NCBI GenBank assembly: GCA_030065985.1
Contig: JASJCM010000037.1
Location: forward strand, 1 to 34,427
Direction of reading: 5' to 3'
Origin: Woeseiaceae bacterium
GTDB lineage: Bacteria > Pseudomonadota > Gammaproteobacteria > Steroidobacterales > Woeseiaceae
DNA length: 34,427 bases
The number at the start of each line of letters is the position of its first letter. Within the stretch, counting starts at the first letter, position 1. Both the position numbers and the translations under genes were made by a program. A model generated the notes under the pieces. That model was not told where the DNA came from. It did no database searches and was given only the letters and a program-made list of their open reading frames with translations. Of this stretch, positions 18,929 to 27,935 are shown one piece after another.

Positions 18929-19303
18929 TCAAGGGTCGCCGCGTAACCAGCGGCGTGCCTCATTCTCATCCGTGAACAATCGGCCATTGACCATGCCGCG
19001 ATTAAGCAGCACGGTCTCGGCGAGGCGTGTCATTTCGACAGCATCCGGGTTCAGCTGAACCCAGGCAATGCGGTGGTCGATCGTGACACCGGCTTGCAGG
19101 AAGATCGCCTGGTGATAGATCGCATCGGCGACTTTCTGCGGCTTGTCGATATTCGAAATGCCGAGGATATACAAGCACTCGTGCCTGGCGCAGGCGGCGA
19201 CGATGTCTGACCACATCTGTGCCGTCGACTCGCGATCCGGAATCCCCGTGACGCGAACTTCGATAACGCTGCCTTCGAAATCGATGCGGTATTCGAGCGC
19301 CAT
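18929..19303 (-). CDS. Uncharacterised STAS/SpoIIAA-like protein
   Basis: A 124-residue soluble protein with no signal peptide or membrane segment. The order beta-beta-helix-beta-helix-beta-helix and the ending LFTDENEARRWLRGDP resemble the SpoIIAA-like/STAS fold, in which a C-terminal helix carries an 'F-x-x-x-x-x-A-x-x-WL' pattern. This fold call is an inference from pattern only; function is unknown. It converges on rho with 3 bases between stops. A shorter paralogue lies directly upstream on the same strand, at 19340-19531; over 80 aligned residues without gaps I count 26 identities between the two. Confidence 0.6.
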   Translation of the reverse strand: MALEYRIDFEGSVIEVRVTGIPDRESTAQMWSDIVAACARHECLYILGISNIDKPQKVADAIYHQAIFLQAGVTIDHRIAWVQLNPDAVEMTRLAETVLLNRGMVNGRLFTDENEARRWLRGDP

Positions 19304-19339
19304 ACCTTGAGTCTAGCTGGCGCCATTGCAATGTCTACG

Positions 19340-19531
19340 TCAGGGGTCTGCTGCGAGCCAGTCTCGCGCATCGGCCTCGTTTGAGAACACTTTGCCTTCA
19401 CCCTGAAAGCGTTTGCGTGTCAGTTCGATGATCAACTCGATCATCACCGTGGCCGCGCGATTGGTCTGGACCCAAGCTGTTCGTAAGTCAAGTGGCAGAC
19501 GAGCGTCATCGAAAATGGTGGAGTAGTCCAT
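19340..19531 (-). CDS. Short tandem paralogue of the STAS-like gene, probably 5'-truncated
   Basis: The ATG-started frame encodes 63 residues (MDYSTIFDD to ARDWLAADP). It aligns without gaps to the C-terminal part of the neighbouring 124-residue protein, sharing RxAWVQ-x-N, EA/DAR and WL-x-x-DP. The similarity continues upstream of the ATG through 17 more codons (reading HVLRVSK...LKDA against YILGISN...VADA) up to an in-frame TAG at 19583-19585, beyond which it is lost. Only about 60 bases remain before the carbonic anhydrase gene, too few for the missing 44 residues. It therefore looks like a decaying duplicate. AAGGA four bases before the ATG means it could still be translated. Confidence 0.45.
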   Translation of the reverse strand: MDYSTIFDDARLPLDLRTAWVQTNRAATVMIELIIELTRKRFQGEGKVFSNEADARDWLAADP

Positions 19532-19645
19532 CGCATCCTTGAGTTCGACCGCACGTTCGGTCTTTGATACGCGCAGGACATGCTACGAATGTCTGTGTCC
19601 TGTGCGGTCAGGAAGCGGATATCGGGTACGAAGTGCAGGCCTGGT

Positions 19646-20233
19646 TCAGTCGAAAAAGTTTACCTCACCGGTCTCGAGCGCATACGTGGCGCCTGTTACG
19701 GTCAGACTACGGCTCTCGACAAGTTTGCCGAGAATCGGTGAGCCTTCCTTGAGCCGGGCGATCGACCGTTCGACATTGGCCACCACAGCATCGTCCAGGC
19801 TGGCATCGCCCAGTCCCTCGATCGCCGGACGAATCTCGTCGATGATCGCCTCGAGATTTGCCGTTGGCGCGGGAACGTCCCCGGCGAGGCTCTCGAGCGC
19901 TGCGGCCACAGCGCCGCAACCGCTGTGTCCGAGGACGACGACCAGCTCGGCACCAAGCTGCGTCACGGCATATTCGATACTGCCAATCTGAGTCGGTGTC
20001 GCAATGTTGCCTGCAACGCGAATGATGAAGAGATCGCCAGGCCCCTCGTCGAAAACCAGCTGCACGGGCACGCGTGAATCGGCACATGCGAGGATAATGG
20101 CAAATGGCGTTTGACCGCCCACCAGTTCGGCACGGCTTGCCGGATCTATAGTCGCTGAATGCGTCGTGGCACCGGAGACAAAACGGCGATTGCCTTCGCG
20201 CAGGCGTTCGAGAGCTTCAGCGGCATCAATCAT
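19646..20233 (-). CDS. Beta-class carbonic anhydrase
   Basis: Zinc enzyme that interconverts carbon dioxide and bicarbonate; bicarbonate is the substrate of the acetyl-CoA carboxylase encoded upstream in the same run. The 195-residue protein carries the beta-class zinc and catalytic residues: CADSRVP (Cys50, Asp52, Arg54) and HSGCGAV (His103, Cys106). There is no signal peptide, so it is cytoplasmic. It starts 9 bases after moeA and is the last intact gene of the leftward run. The gene symbol is left blank because can/cynT cannot be separated from sequence alone. Confidence 0.92.
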   Translation of the reverse strand: MIDAAEALERLREGNRRFVSGATTHSATIDPASRAELVGGQTPFAIILACADSRVPVQLVFDEGPGDLFIIRVAGNIATPTQIGSIEYAVTQLGAELVVVLGHSGCGAVAAALESLAGDVPAPTANLEAIIDEIRPAIEGLGDASLDDAVVANVERSIARLKEGSPILGKLVESRSLTVTGATYALETGEVNFFD

Positions 20234-20242
20234 GAGTGCAGG

Positions 20243-21439
20243 TTACCACCGCCGGAGGAATACGGAAGAGCCCGCCGGGAAGTGCGACTCTTCTTTCGCG
20301 AGTTCAACGTAGCCGTCTGTGCCCGCCAGGGCCGTGAAGTCCCCGGAAGTATTGGTCGTTACCGGCATCGCGAGTACCTGACCCGCCGCATTGGAAACGA
20401 GTTTGACGGGCTGAAAGCACGTCAGATCCGGCTCGAACCTGACGTCGCTTGCCAGGGAAGCAAACTCGGGCGGCGACTCTGCGACACCGGATGCATTCTC
20501 TAGCGCCGGGATCACGTACTGACGACAACAAACGAGAGCCGACACTGGATTGCCGGGCAGTGCGAATACTGCTTGCCCGCGTGGCCCTGTGCCGAACCAC
20601 ATCGGTTTACCGGGACGCTGGCTGATGCGATGAAACGTAACTTCGACACCAAGATCCGCGAGCACTTCGGGCACGTAGTCCGCCTTGCCCATCGAGACGC
20701 CGCCACTGAGAATCAGCGCATCGGCCTCACCGAGGTGAACGCCGATGCGCTCGCGCAGCGCCTCGGGATCGTCGGCAATGTGTTCGTGCTCGCAATCAGT
20801 ATGGCCGTGGCGCGCGAGCAGGGCGACAAGCGCCGGCCCGTTCGACATGCGAATCTGGTGCGGTGCGATGTCTTCGCCCGCCGCGACCAGCTCGTTGCCA
20901 GTCGAGATCACGCGCGTCACGGCTGGACGAGTCACGTCGACGCTGGCAAGACCAGCGGACGCGATAACAGCAATATCTGCGGGCGCGATGCGCCGTCCGG
21001 CGTGCAGCAACGCGGTGCCGGCCGAGTGATCGGAAGCGCGCGCGTGGATGAACTGCCGATGCGCCGGTTCGTAGCCGTCCTCAAGCGTCGCAACGCCTTC
21101 GGCCACGGAGATGCGCTCGACCGGAATGATGCAGTCAGCGTTCTCGGGCAGAGATGCGCCGGTCATGATCTCGATTGCCGCATCGGGATCGAGTGACAGG
21201 GCAGGGTCTCCCGCGGCCTGCGTCGCCTGCACCACAAATGACCTTGCGCCACCGACGCACGTGTCGTGCGCAATTGCGATGCCGTCCATCATGACGCGGT
21301 CGAAAGGTGGCTGGTCGCGCTCCGCAGTGACCACCTGCCGCAGAACGCGGCCGGCTGATGCCTGCAGGCTTACCGATTCCGCCGGCAACTCCGGCATGGC
21401 CGCGAGAATTGCCTCGAGCGCCTGTGTCGTCGTCAGCAC
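20243..21439 (-). CDS. moeA: Molybdopterin molybdenumtransferase MoeA
   Basis: Inserts molybdenum into adenylated molybdopterin in the last step of molybdenum-cofactor synthesis. It has 398 residues (E. coli 411). Recognisable parts include SVSLQASAGRVLRQVVTAERDQPPF-type N-terminal sequence, MTGASLPENADCIIP, STGNELVAAGEDIAPHQIRMSN, LSGGVSMGKADYVPEVL, GKPMWFG and ALPGNPVSALVCC. Together these give the four-domain MoeA order. The start is GTG at 21439, 3 bases after the purD stop, with no clear ribosome-binding site, so it is probably coupled to purD translation. No other moa/mob genes lie nearby; its place in a purine operon may be incidental. Confidence 0.92.
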   Translation of the reverse strand: MLTTTQALEAILAAMPELPAESVSLQASAGRVLRQVVTAERDQPPFDRVMMDGIAIAHDTCVGGARSFVVQATQAAGDPALSLDPDAAIEIMTGASLPENADCIIPVERISVAEGVATLEDGYEPAHRQFIHARASDHSAGTALLHAGRRIAPADIAVIASAGLASVDVTRPAVTRVISTGNELVAAGEDIAPHQIRMSNGPALVALLARHGHTDCEHEHIADDPEALRERIGVHLGEADALILSGGVSMGKADYVPEVLADLGVEVTFHRISQRPGKPMWFGTGPRGQAVFALPGNPVSALVCCRQYVIPALENASGVAESPPEFASLASDVRFEPDLTCFQPVKLVSNAAGQVLAMPVTTNTSGDFTALAGTDGYVELAKEESHFPAGSSVFLRRW

Positions 21440-21442
21440 GAG

Positions 21443-22729
21443 TCAGGACTGCTCACGTGCAATTGCGCGGTGCCCGATGTCCCGTCGGAAATAAGCGTCT
21501 TCCCAGTCGATCTTGCCGACGGCCGCGTAAGCGTCCGCCGCCGCTGCTGCAACTGAGTTGCCAAGGCCGACGACGCAAAGAACGCGTCCGCCACTGGTCG
21601 TTACAGACTCGCCATCGAGCGAGGTACCGGCATGAAACACTTTGCGGGATTCGCTGTCGGCGTCGTCCAGACCCGCGATCACTTTCCCTTTCGCGTAGCT
21701 GGCAGGGTAGCCACCAGCCGCCATCACGACACCCAGGGCTGCTCGTGAGTCCCAGGATACCGCGACACTGCCCAGCGAGCCGTCGAGCGTTGCCCGACAA
21801 ATTCCGACCAGATCGGATGTCAGCCGCGCCATGATCGGCTGCGTTTCGGGGTCGCCCATGCGGCAGTTGAACTCAATGACCTTGGGCGTACCGTCGGCCA
21901 TGATCATGAGTCCGGCATACAGGAAGCCGAGATACGGGTGGCCGTCCGCGCGCATTCCGTCGAGCGTTGGCCGAACGACCTCGTCCATGATGCGCGATTC
22001 GATCTCGGGCGTGACAACCGGCGCCGGCGAATAAGCGCCCATACCGCCCGTGTTCGGGCCAACATCGCCCTCGTCGCGCGCCTTGTGATCCTGGGACGTC
22101 GCAAGAGGCAGGATCGTCGTGCCGTCGGTTATGACAATGAAACTCGCTTCTTCGCCGTCGAGAAATTCTTCAACAACGATTCTCGCGCCAGCCTCACCAA
22201 AACTCCCACCGGCAAGCATGTCCGTAGCCGCCTGCTCGGCTTCCTCGAGTGTCCGGGCAACGATGACGCCTTTGCCGGCTGCGAGACCATCTGCCTTGAT
22301 GACGATGGGCGCACCCTGTTCACGGATGTAAGCCAACGCGTCGTCGAGGTCACTGAAGTTCTGGTAGGCCGCCGTCGGTATCCCATGGCGAGCGAGAAAG
22401 TCTTTCGTGAATGCCTTCGAGCCTTCGAGCTGCGCTGCGGCGGCGGTTGGGCCGAAACACGGCAGGCCCAGTTCGGCAAAGCGATCAACAACGCCGTCCA
22501 CCAATGGCGCTTCGGGTCCAACGATTGTCAGCGCAACTTGCTCGTCCTGTGCCAGTCTCGCCAGCGCCTCGATGTCATCGGATGAGACCGAAACGTTGCG
22601 CACGCCCGGCTCGCGCGCGGTCCCGGCATTGCCGGGCGCCACGAGCACCTCATCGACATCGCCCGACTGCGCGCATTTCCACGCGAGTGCGTGTTCCCTG
22701 CCACCGGAACCTATGATCAGGACTTTCAT
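21443..22729 (-). CDS. purD: Phosphoribosylamine-glycine ligase PurD
   Basis: ATP-dependent ligase that forms glycinamide ribonucleotide, the second step of de novo purine synthesis. It has 428 residues, the usual length. It begins [18 protein letters not shown], the family's N-terminal signature. The ATP-grasp region shows [37 protein letters not shown] and the metal-binding [12 protein letters not shown]. Its ATG overlaps the last base of the purH stop (TGATG), so purH-purD are coupled, as in most gammaproteobacteria. Confidence 0.97.
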   Translation of the reverse strand: MKVLIIGSGGREHALAWKCAQSGDVDEVLVAPGNAGTAREPGVRNVSVSSDDIEALARLAQDEQVALTIVGPEAPLVDGVVDRFAELGLPCFGPTAAAAQLEGSKAFTKDFLARHGIPTAAYQNFSDLDDALAYIREQGAPIVIKADGLAAGKGVIVARTLEEAEQAATDMLAGGSFGEAGARIVVEEFLDGEEASFIVITDGTTILPLATSQDHKARDEGDVGPNTGGMGAYSPAPVVTPEIESRIMDEVVRPTLDGMRADGHPYLGFLYAGLMIMADGTPKVIEFNCRMGDPETQPIMARLTSDLVGICRATLDGSLGSVAVSWDSRAALGVVMAAGGYPASYAKGKVIAGLDDADSESRKVFHAGTSLDGESVTTSGGRVLCVVGLGNSVAAAAADAYAAVGKIDWEDAYFRRDIGHRAIAREQS

Positions 22730-24288
22730 CAGTGCCGGAAGTGTCGCATGCCGGTGAAGACCATCGCCAGACCGTGCTCGTTGGCCGCTTCGACGACCTC
22801 TTCATCACGCATTGAACCGCCGGGCTGGATGATCGCCGAGATACCGGTTTCGGCAGCCGCGTCGATACCGTCGCGGAATGGGAAAAACGCGTCGGAAGCC
22901 ATGACCGAGCCCCGGACCTCGAGGCCTTCGTCGGCGGCCTTGATGGCGGCGATCTTGGTCGAATACACGCGGCTCATCTGTCCGGCGCCAACGCCGATCG
23001 TCATGTTGTCTTTGCAGAAGATGATCGCATTGGACTTGACGTACTTGACGACCGTCCAGGCGAACAGCATGTCCTGGATCTGTTCCGGCGTCGGAGCTTT
23101 TGCGGAGACGACTTTGAGATCGGCTTCGGTGATAACGCCGTAATCAGAGCTCTGCACGAGCAGGCCGCCCGAGACCTTTTTGAAGTCGAAACCGGTTGCC
23201 GGCGAGCCGCTGCTGGCGGACCAGTCACCGACCTCGAGTACGCGGACGTTCTTCTTGGCGGCACAAGCTTCGAGCGCGGCTGGTTTAACCGACGGCGCGA
23301 TGATGACCTCGACAAACTGCTTCTCGATGATCGCGGCAGCGGTATCCGCGTCGAGCGGTCGGTTGAATGCGATGATGCCGCCGAATGCCGACGTTGGATC
23401 GGTGCGGAAGGCCTTCTCGTATGCCTCGAGAAGGCTGGCCGCAACGGCCACGCCGCAGGGATTGGCGTGTTTGACTATGACGCAGGCCGGGTTGTCGAAC
23501 TGCTTGACGCATTCCAGCGCCGCGTCGCTATCAGCGATATTGTTGTATGAAAGCGCCTTGCCCTGCAGCTGCTTCGCGGTCGCAAGTGAGCCTGGCGTTG
23601 CCCGTTGATCGACGTAGAACGCGGCTTCCTGGTGCGGGTTCTCACCGTAGCGCAGTTTTTCGGACAAGCCGCCCGAATAGAGAAAACGCTCGCCGAGTAC
23701 GTCATCTTCGAGCGAAGCTGACAGATAGCGCGTGATTGCCGTGTCGTAGCTGGCCGTGTGCGCATAGGCCTTCGCCGCGAGTCGGCGGCGGTCCTCGAGG
23801 CCGAGTCCTTCACCTTTGAGCTTATCGAGCACTGCGTCGTAGTCATCGGGGCTGACACAGACCGCGACGCCGTCGTGATTCTTGCTTGCTGCACGAATCA
23901 TCGCCGGGCCGCCAATGTCGATGTTCTCGATGGCATCGTCGATCGTGGCGTCCTCGCGCGCGATCGTTTGCTCGAACGGGTACAGATTGACGACCAGCAG
24001 GTCGATCGGTTCAATGCCGTGCTCTTCCATGACCGGCTCGTCTGTGCCGCGACGGCCCAGCAGCCCACCGTGAATAACGGGGTGCAGCGTCTTCACGCGC
24101 CCGTCCATGATCTCGGGAAAACCGGTTTTTTCGGAGACTTCGATGACGTCGAGGCCGGCTTCGCGAAGTTGACGACAAGTGCCGCCGGTTGACAGGACTT
24201 CGATACCAAGATCGGCGAGGCCCTGCACAAAAGGAATGAGTCCACGCTTGTCAGAGACACTGACCAGCGCGCGTCGTACGTTGAACAT
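22729..24288 (-). CDS. purH: Bifunctional AICAR transformylase / IMP cyclohydrolase PurH
   Basis: Catalyses the final two steps of de novo purine synthesis, from AICAR to IMP. It has 519 residues. The N-terminal IMP cyclohydrolase (MGS-like) domain begins [20 protein letters not shown] and contains [16 protein letters not shown] and [16 protein letters not shown]. The C-terminal transformylase domain starts near residue 200 with [14 protein letters not shown] and includes the catalytic pair Lys273-His274 in [14 protein letters not shown] lies 6 bases before the ATG. It follows fis by about 20 bases and overlaps purD. Confidence 0.97.
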   Translation of the reverse strand: MFNVRRALVSVSDKRGLIPFVQGLADLGIEVLSTGGTCRQLREAGLDVIEVSEKTGFPEIMDGRVKTLHPVIHGGLLGRRGTDEPVMEEHGIEPIDLLVVNLYPFEQTIAREDATIDDAIENIDIGGPAMIRAASKNHDGVAVCVSPDDYDAVLDKLKGEGLGLEDRRRLAAKAYAHTASYDTAITRYLSASLEDDVLGERFLYSGGLSEKLRYGENPHQEAAFYVDQRATPGSLATAKQLQGKALSYNNIADSDAALECVKQFDNPACVIVKHANPCGVAVAASLLEAYEKAFRTDPTSAFGGIIAFNRPLDADTAAAIIEKQFVEVIIAPSVKPAALEACAAKKNVRVLEVGDWSASSGSPATGFDFKKVSGGLLVQSSDYGVITEADLKVVSAKAPTPEQIQDMLFAWTVVKYVKSNAIIFCKDNMTIGVGAGQMSRVYSTKIAAIKAADEGLEVRGSVMASDAFFPFRDGIDAAAETGISAIIQPGGSMRDEEVVEAANEHGLAMVFTGMRHFRH

Positions 24289-24308
24289 TGGGGTTCCTGG
24301 AGGACTGG

Positions 24309-24581
24309 TTACTGGAGAAGCGAATACGTCTTGAGTTTCTTGCGCAAGGTACCGCGATTGATGCCGAGTATGCCGGCAGCCTGGCTCTGGTTTCCTTGCG
24401 TGAAATCCATGACGGCCTTGAACAGCGGCCGTTCAACCTCGCCGATTACGAGGTCGTACAAATCACCCGGGCGATCGCCGTTGAGAGCGTCGAAATACGT
24501 CTCAAGTGCGTCTTCAGTGTGTTTGCAGAGTGGCTTCCGGTTGGTTTTCAGTTCGCGATTCTTGTTCTTTTGGTATGCCAC
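24309..24581 (-). CDS. fis: DNA-bending protein Fis
   Basis: Nucleoid protein that bends DNA and activates growth-linked promoters. It has 90 residues (E. coli 98). The C-terminal helix-turn-helix is clear: [24 protein letters not shown] is nearly the E. coli recognition region. The core helices appear in [15 protein letters not shown] and [14 protein letters not shown]. The start is GTG at 24581, with AGGGA 9 bases upstream and a stop codon four codons before it. This forces a 68-base overlap with the 3' end of dusB in another frame. The N-terminal arm is shorter and more basic than in E. coli. The dusB-fis order is the classical operon. Confidence 0.95.
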   Translation of the reverse strand: MAYQKNKNRELKTNRKPLCKHTEDALETYFDALNGDRPGDLYDLVIGEVERPLFKAVMDFTQGNQSQAAGILGINRGTLRKKLKTYSLLQ

Positions 24582-25563
24582 GTTGTTCGATCCCTAAGAA
24601 GTACTGCTCCGTCAAACGTATCTGCTCACGAGCACTGTCAACACGCACCACCTGTTGCCGAAAGCGTTCGGCATCTTCCAGGTTTTCGCAGTACCAGGTC
24701 AGATGTTTTCGGGCCACCCGGACGCCGGTTGATTCCCCATAGAACCGGTGCAGATCATCCAAGTGGCCGAGCATAATATCACGCAATTCGTTTTTATCCA
24801 GTTGTGGTTTTTGCGCATCGGGATCGACGATTTGCAGCAGCTCATTGAATATCCACGGACGCCCCTGAGCGCCCCGGCCGATCATCAAGCCGTCTGCATT
24901 AGTTAGGCGCAAAACCTCAAGCGACTTCTCGATTGTCGTGATATCTCCATTAGCAATGACGGGTATGGAAACATTTTCCTTAACGCGCGCGATGGTCTCG
25001 TACTCGGCGTCACCCTTGTACCGATCCGCGCGAGTGCGACCGTGAATCGCAAGCGACTGAATGCCGGCATCCTCGGCAATTTTTCCGATGCGGACAGCAT
25101 TGCGATGCTCGCTGTCCCAACCGGTGCGGTATTTCAACGTGACCGGCACGTCAACAGATACGACAACCGTCTCAAGAATTTCGGCAACGAGTTTCTCGTC
25201 GCGCAGTAGCGCGGAGCCGGCGGCTTTCTTGAGCACTTTTTTCGCCGGACACCCCATATTGATGTCGATTATCTGCGCGCCGCGCTCAACGCAGGCCTGC
25301 GCGGCGATCGCGAGCTGCGCAGGGTCGGATCCCGCGATTTGCACAGCGACCGGTTCGGCGTCGAGGTCCAGGTCAAGCCGATGGCGCGACTTCGGTGTCT
25401 GCCACAGGCTCGTGTCGGCTGTCGTCATCTCCGACGTGGTCATGCCGGCGCCGTAACGACGGCACAGCCGGCGAAACGGCGCGTCGGTCACACCCGCCAT
25501 CGGCGCGAGCACGAACGGGCTGGGCAATGTGTAGGGTCCGATTGAAAGAGGCTTGTGACTCAC
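24514..25563 (-). CDS. dusB: tRNA-dihydrouridine synthase DusB
   Basis: FMN-dependent enzyme that reduces uridines in the tRNA D-loop. It has 349 residues from the GTG at 25563. The frame extends upstream to 25629, but that part overlaps the preceding gene, and the GTG gives the expected start (SHKPLSIGPYTLPSP before VLAPMAGVTDAPFRRL). Key motifs are DINMGCPAKKV with the catalytic Cys, AGSALL, VTLKYRTGW, IHGRTRADRYKG, VIANGDI and MIGRGAQGRPWIF. The C-terminal tail ([23 protein letters not shown]) goes beyond the normal end and overlaps fis by 68 bases. It lies 11 bases after the DUF3426 gene. Confidence 0.94.
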   Translation of the reverse strand: MSHKPLSIGPYTLPSPFVLAPMAGVTDAPFRRLCRRYGAGMTTSEMTTADTSLWQTPKSRHRLDLDLDAEPVAVQIAGSDPAQLAIAAQACVERGAQIIDINMGCPAKKVLKKAAGSALLRDEKLVAEILETVVVSVDVPVTLKYRTGWDSEHRNAVRIGKIAEDAGIQSLAIHGRTRADRYKGDAEYETIARVKENVSIPVIANGDITTIEKSLEVLRLTNADGLMIGRGAQGRPWIFNELLQIVDPDAQKPQLDKNELRDIMLGHLDDLHRFYGESTGVRVARKHLTWYCENLEDAERFRQQVVRVDSAREQIRLTEQYFLGIEQRGIPKEQESRTENQPEATLQTH

Positions 25564-25574
25564 ACCAAGAGAGT

Positions 25575-27926
25575 CTATTTGAACGCGGCATCCTTGCAAC
25601 GCAAATCGCCGCCAATCGTTCGGTAGCATGGCCGCAGCCTGAACCCGGTGGCTTCGGGTGGCGGTGAGTGCACCGTCACGCTGGCCTCGAAAGTGACGCC
25701 CGGGCCTACCAGCTCGCGGGGGTCCATGTCCGCCGGAAGGTAATCGGCGGGATCAAGCGTAATGCTGCCTACCGGCTCCTCGAAACGGTCGCTGAGCGCT
25801 ACGACGATGATTGGGTAGGGCAGCGATTCATCCGAGCTATTGCCAAGCCTCGAGTAAATGAGGACATTCTCGGATGCCGTCTCGACACCGTCTTCCTCGT
25901 CGCGCTCGACGACATGGCGTGTGGTTTCAAAGCGCCAGCCTCGAACATCCCACTCAGGCGCGAGCGGCTGGCCGATCGCCCGATACAGTGGCCCGGCGAT
26001 GTTGTTGAAGGCCGGAGTCTTCGCGAGAACATCGCGTTGCTGGTGCACAGCCTGCAGTGCGAGCGCCAATACCAGCACTACGGCACCCACGATCATAATC
26101 CAGCGCCGTCCGCCTGCAGCAGCCCGCTGTTCTGCCTCGCGTTCAGCAGCGGCGGCGCCAACAAGCGCGGCGGCAGCCGCCTTGTCTTCATCTTCCAGTT
26201 CCGATTGTCGTTCGAGACCGGAATGAATTTCTTCGCCCTCCATGATGATCGTCTCAAATCCGGCGCTCGTATCCTTGAGGGCCTTCTCCGCCTCTTCGTC
26301 GACAGTCTCGGTGTCCTCGCTCGCATCCTCATCGGCCTTTTCGGCAAGCACCGCTTCTTCGGCTTTGCTGTCGGGGATGATGATCGTCGATGCGAAGCCT
26401 TCCTCGTCCTCGATCGCGATGGCCATGAGGTCGGCATCGATCTGCATGTTGATCGTTTGCTCTTCCTCGGACAGCGGCGGAACCTCGGGCTCGTCGTCAA
26501 CGGGCTCTTCCTCCGCCTCGTCTTCGAGCTGTAACTCCGCCTGGTCTTGCGGCTCTTCCTCCGCGTCTTCTACCTGTTCTTCCTCAGGCTCGACGTCGTC
26601 TTCTTCCTCAATGGCCTCTACGGGCTCGTCGTCCTCGTCAACCACCTCGTCGATCAGATCGAGTTGCTCGGCCTCGTCGTCGGGAACGCTCTCACCGCTG
26701 TCCTCGATCTCGCTGTCGTCGATGAGATCTTCTTCCCTAACCTGCGCTTCAAGGTTTACCTCGTCGACAAGGTCTTCGTCGAGCAGATCGTCGATCTCGC
26801 GATCCTCATCGTCGTCCGTGCTGAGCAGCTCATCGATGCTCAGATCATCCTCAACAGCAGGCTCTTCATCAGTCGTGTCGTGAATCCCGCTAAGATCGAT
26901 GCCCATTGCCTCGGCCTGCAGGGCGAACTGCGTATCCATATCAAGCAGCGCGTCGACTTCTGCATCTTGGCCGGCGCTGTCTTCGCTTTCGTTCTCGTCC
27001 TCAATCTCGGCTTCGGCTTCAAGCGCGTCGAGTTCATTGGCGATCGTTGGCTCGTCGCCGATCTCTGGCTCATCGAGCTGAAGTTCGTCATCGGCCGCTT
27101 CGGCAACCGACTCGGGCTCTTCGGAATCTTCAGGCTCTTCTGGCTCTTCGGCTGCCGCCTCGGGCTCGGGATCTTCAGCCGCTTCCACGGCCAGTTCCTC
27201 GTCCAGCGCGGCGAGCTCCTCGTCAAGCGGCAGTGCCGGAGCAGCGCCCAGGTCGTCGAACTCGTCGAGGATATCGGTCCACTCGTCGGGTTCACTCAGC
27301 TCAACGTCCGGCTGCGGCGCCGCAGCCATTTCCTCAACGGCTACGTCCTCTTCAACTGAGGGTTCCTCGGACGGCGGACTTTCATCGGGCAGCTCGATAC
27401 CGAAATCGAAGTCGTCAGGCAGCGGTGTATTGTCATCAAAACGCAGCTCTTCGACGGGAGTCTGAGCCGGGGCATTGGCCTCTTCGTGGAAGATCTCAGG
27501 CGAGTCGATTTGCGCCGGCGTTTCCGTGAGGAACTGGTCAACCGGCGTCGGAGACTCTTCGAGAACCTCATCGACGGGCGAGTCGCCCAGCTCATCCTCA
27601 TCGAGCACGCGCCATTCGACGCCGGTGTCCTCGATACGAATATCCGAGCCCGCGAGTTCGTCGAGCGTCTTGAGCAATGCCGCGCTTTGTTCAGCGGAGA
27701 TGGATGTAGGCAGGCCGTCGTCTTTCTGCAGCGGTTCGGGGGTGAGTTCGGGGAGGTTCTCCTCGACGTCATTCGCCGCGGGCTGTTCGGGCATGGATTC
27801 GGACAGGTATTCGAGCGCGTTGAACGCATGGCCGCAGCCACCACAGCGGACCTTGCCGGCGGCCTGTTTCAATACGATCGCGGTCACGCGAAAAGCGGTA
27901 CTGCATTTAGGGCACTGTGTGTACAT
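25575..27926 (-). CDS. Zinc-ribbon / DUF3426 membrane protein with very long acidic linker
   Basis: A 783-residue protein. The N-terminus is an MJ0042-type zinc ribbon with Cys5, Cys8, Cys28 and Cys31 (YTQCPKCSTAFRV, then RCGGCGHAF). From about residue 45 to 590 it is mostly Asp/Glu with Ala, Leu and Ser, with few basic residues, and probably disordered. One membrane helix follows near 607-625 (WIMIVGAVVLVLALALQAV), then a C-terminal DUF3426 domain with FETTRHVVERD and a run ending RLRPCYRTIGGDLRC. Family members between prmA and dusB are common in gammaproteobacteria, usually much shorter, and their function is not established. The topology suggests a cytoplasmic ribbon and linker with a periplasmic C-terminal domain. 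Confidence 0.85.
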   Translation of the reverse strand: MYTQCPKCSTAFRVTAIVLKQAAGKVRCGGCGHAFNALEYLSESMPEQPAANDVEENLPELTPEPLQKDDGLPTSISAEQSAALLKTLDELAGSDIRIEDTGVEWRVLDEDELGDSPVDEVLEESPTPVDQFLTETPAQIDSPEIFHEEANAPAQTPVEELRFDDNTPLPDDFDFGIELPDESPPSEEPSVEEDVAVEEMAAAPQPDVELSEPDEWTDILDEFDDLGAAPALPLDEELAALDEELAVEAAEDPEPEAAAEEPEEPEDSEEPESVAEAADDELQLDEPEIGDEPTIANELDALEAEAEIEDENESEDSAGQDAEVDALLDMDTQFALQAEAMGIDLSGIHDTTDEEPAVEDDLSIDELLSTDDDEDREIDDLLDEDLVDEVNLEAQVREEDLIDDSEIEDSGESVPDDEAEQLDLIDEVVDEDDEPVEAIEEEDDVEPEEEQVEDAEEEPQDQAELQLEDEAEEEPVDDEPEVPPLSEEEQTINMQIDADLMAIAIEDEEGFASTIIIPDSKAEEAVLAEKADEDASEDTETVDEEAEKALKDTSAGFETIIMEGEEIHSGLERQSELEDEDKAAAAALVGAAAAEREAEQRAAAGGRRWIMIVGAVVLVLALALQAVHQQRDVLAKTPAFNNIAGPLYRAIGQPLAPEWDVRGWRFETTRHVVERDEEDGVETASENVLIYSRLGNSSDESLPYPIIVVALSDRFEEPVGSITLDPADYLPADMDPRELVGPGVTFEASVTVHSPPPEATGFRLRPCYRTIGGDLRCKDAAFK

Positions 27927-27935
27927 CGAGTGCGC

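Noticed and set aside
19564..19752. 62-codon plus-strand frame with a CVLCG motif
   Set aside because: It overlaps the carbonic anhydrase gene on the other strand and the remnant region; a single CxxC is not enough to support a zinc-binding gene.
25668..27359. Long plus-strand open frames opposite the DUF3426 gene (289 and 271 codons)
   Set aside because: They are the antisense of a tract of Asp/Glu codons, which reads as long open frames rich in Ser, Leu or Phe by composition. They have no domain, no ribosome-binding site of note and no conserved look.
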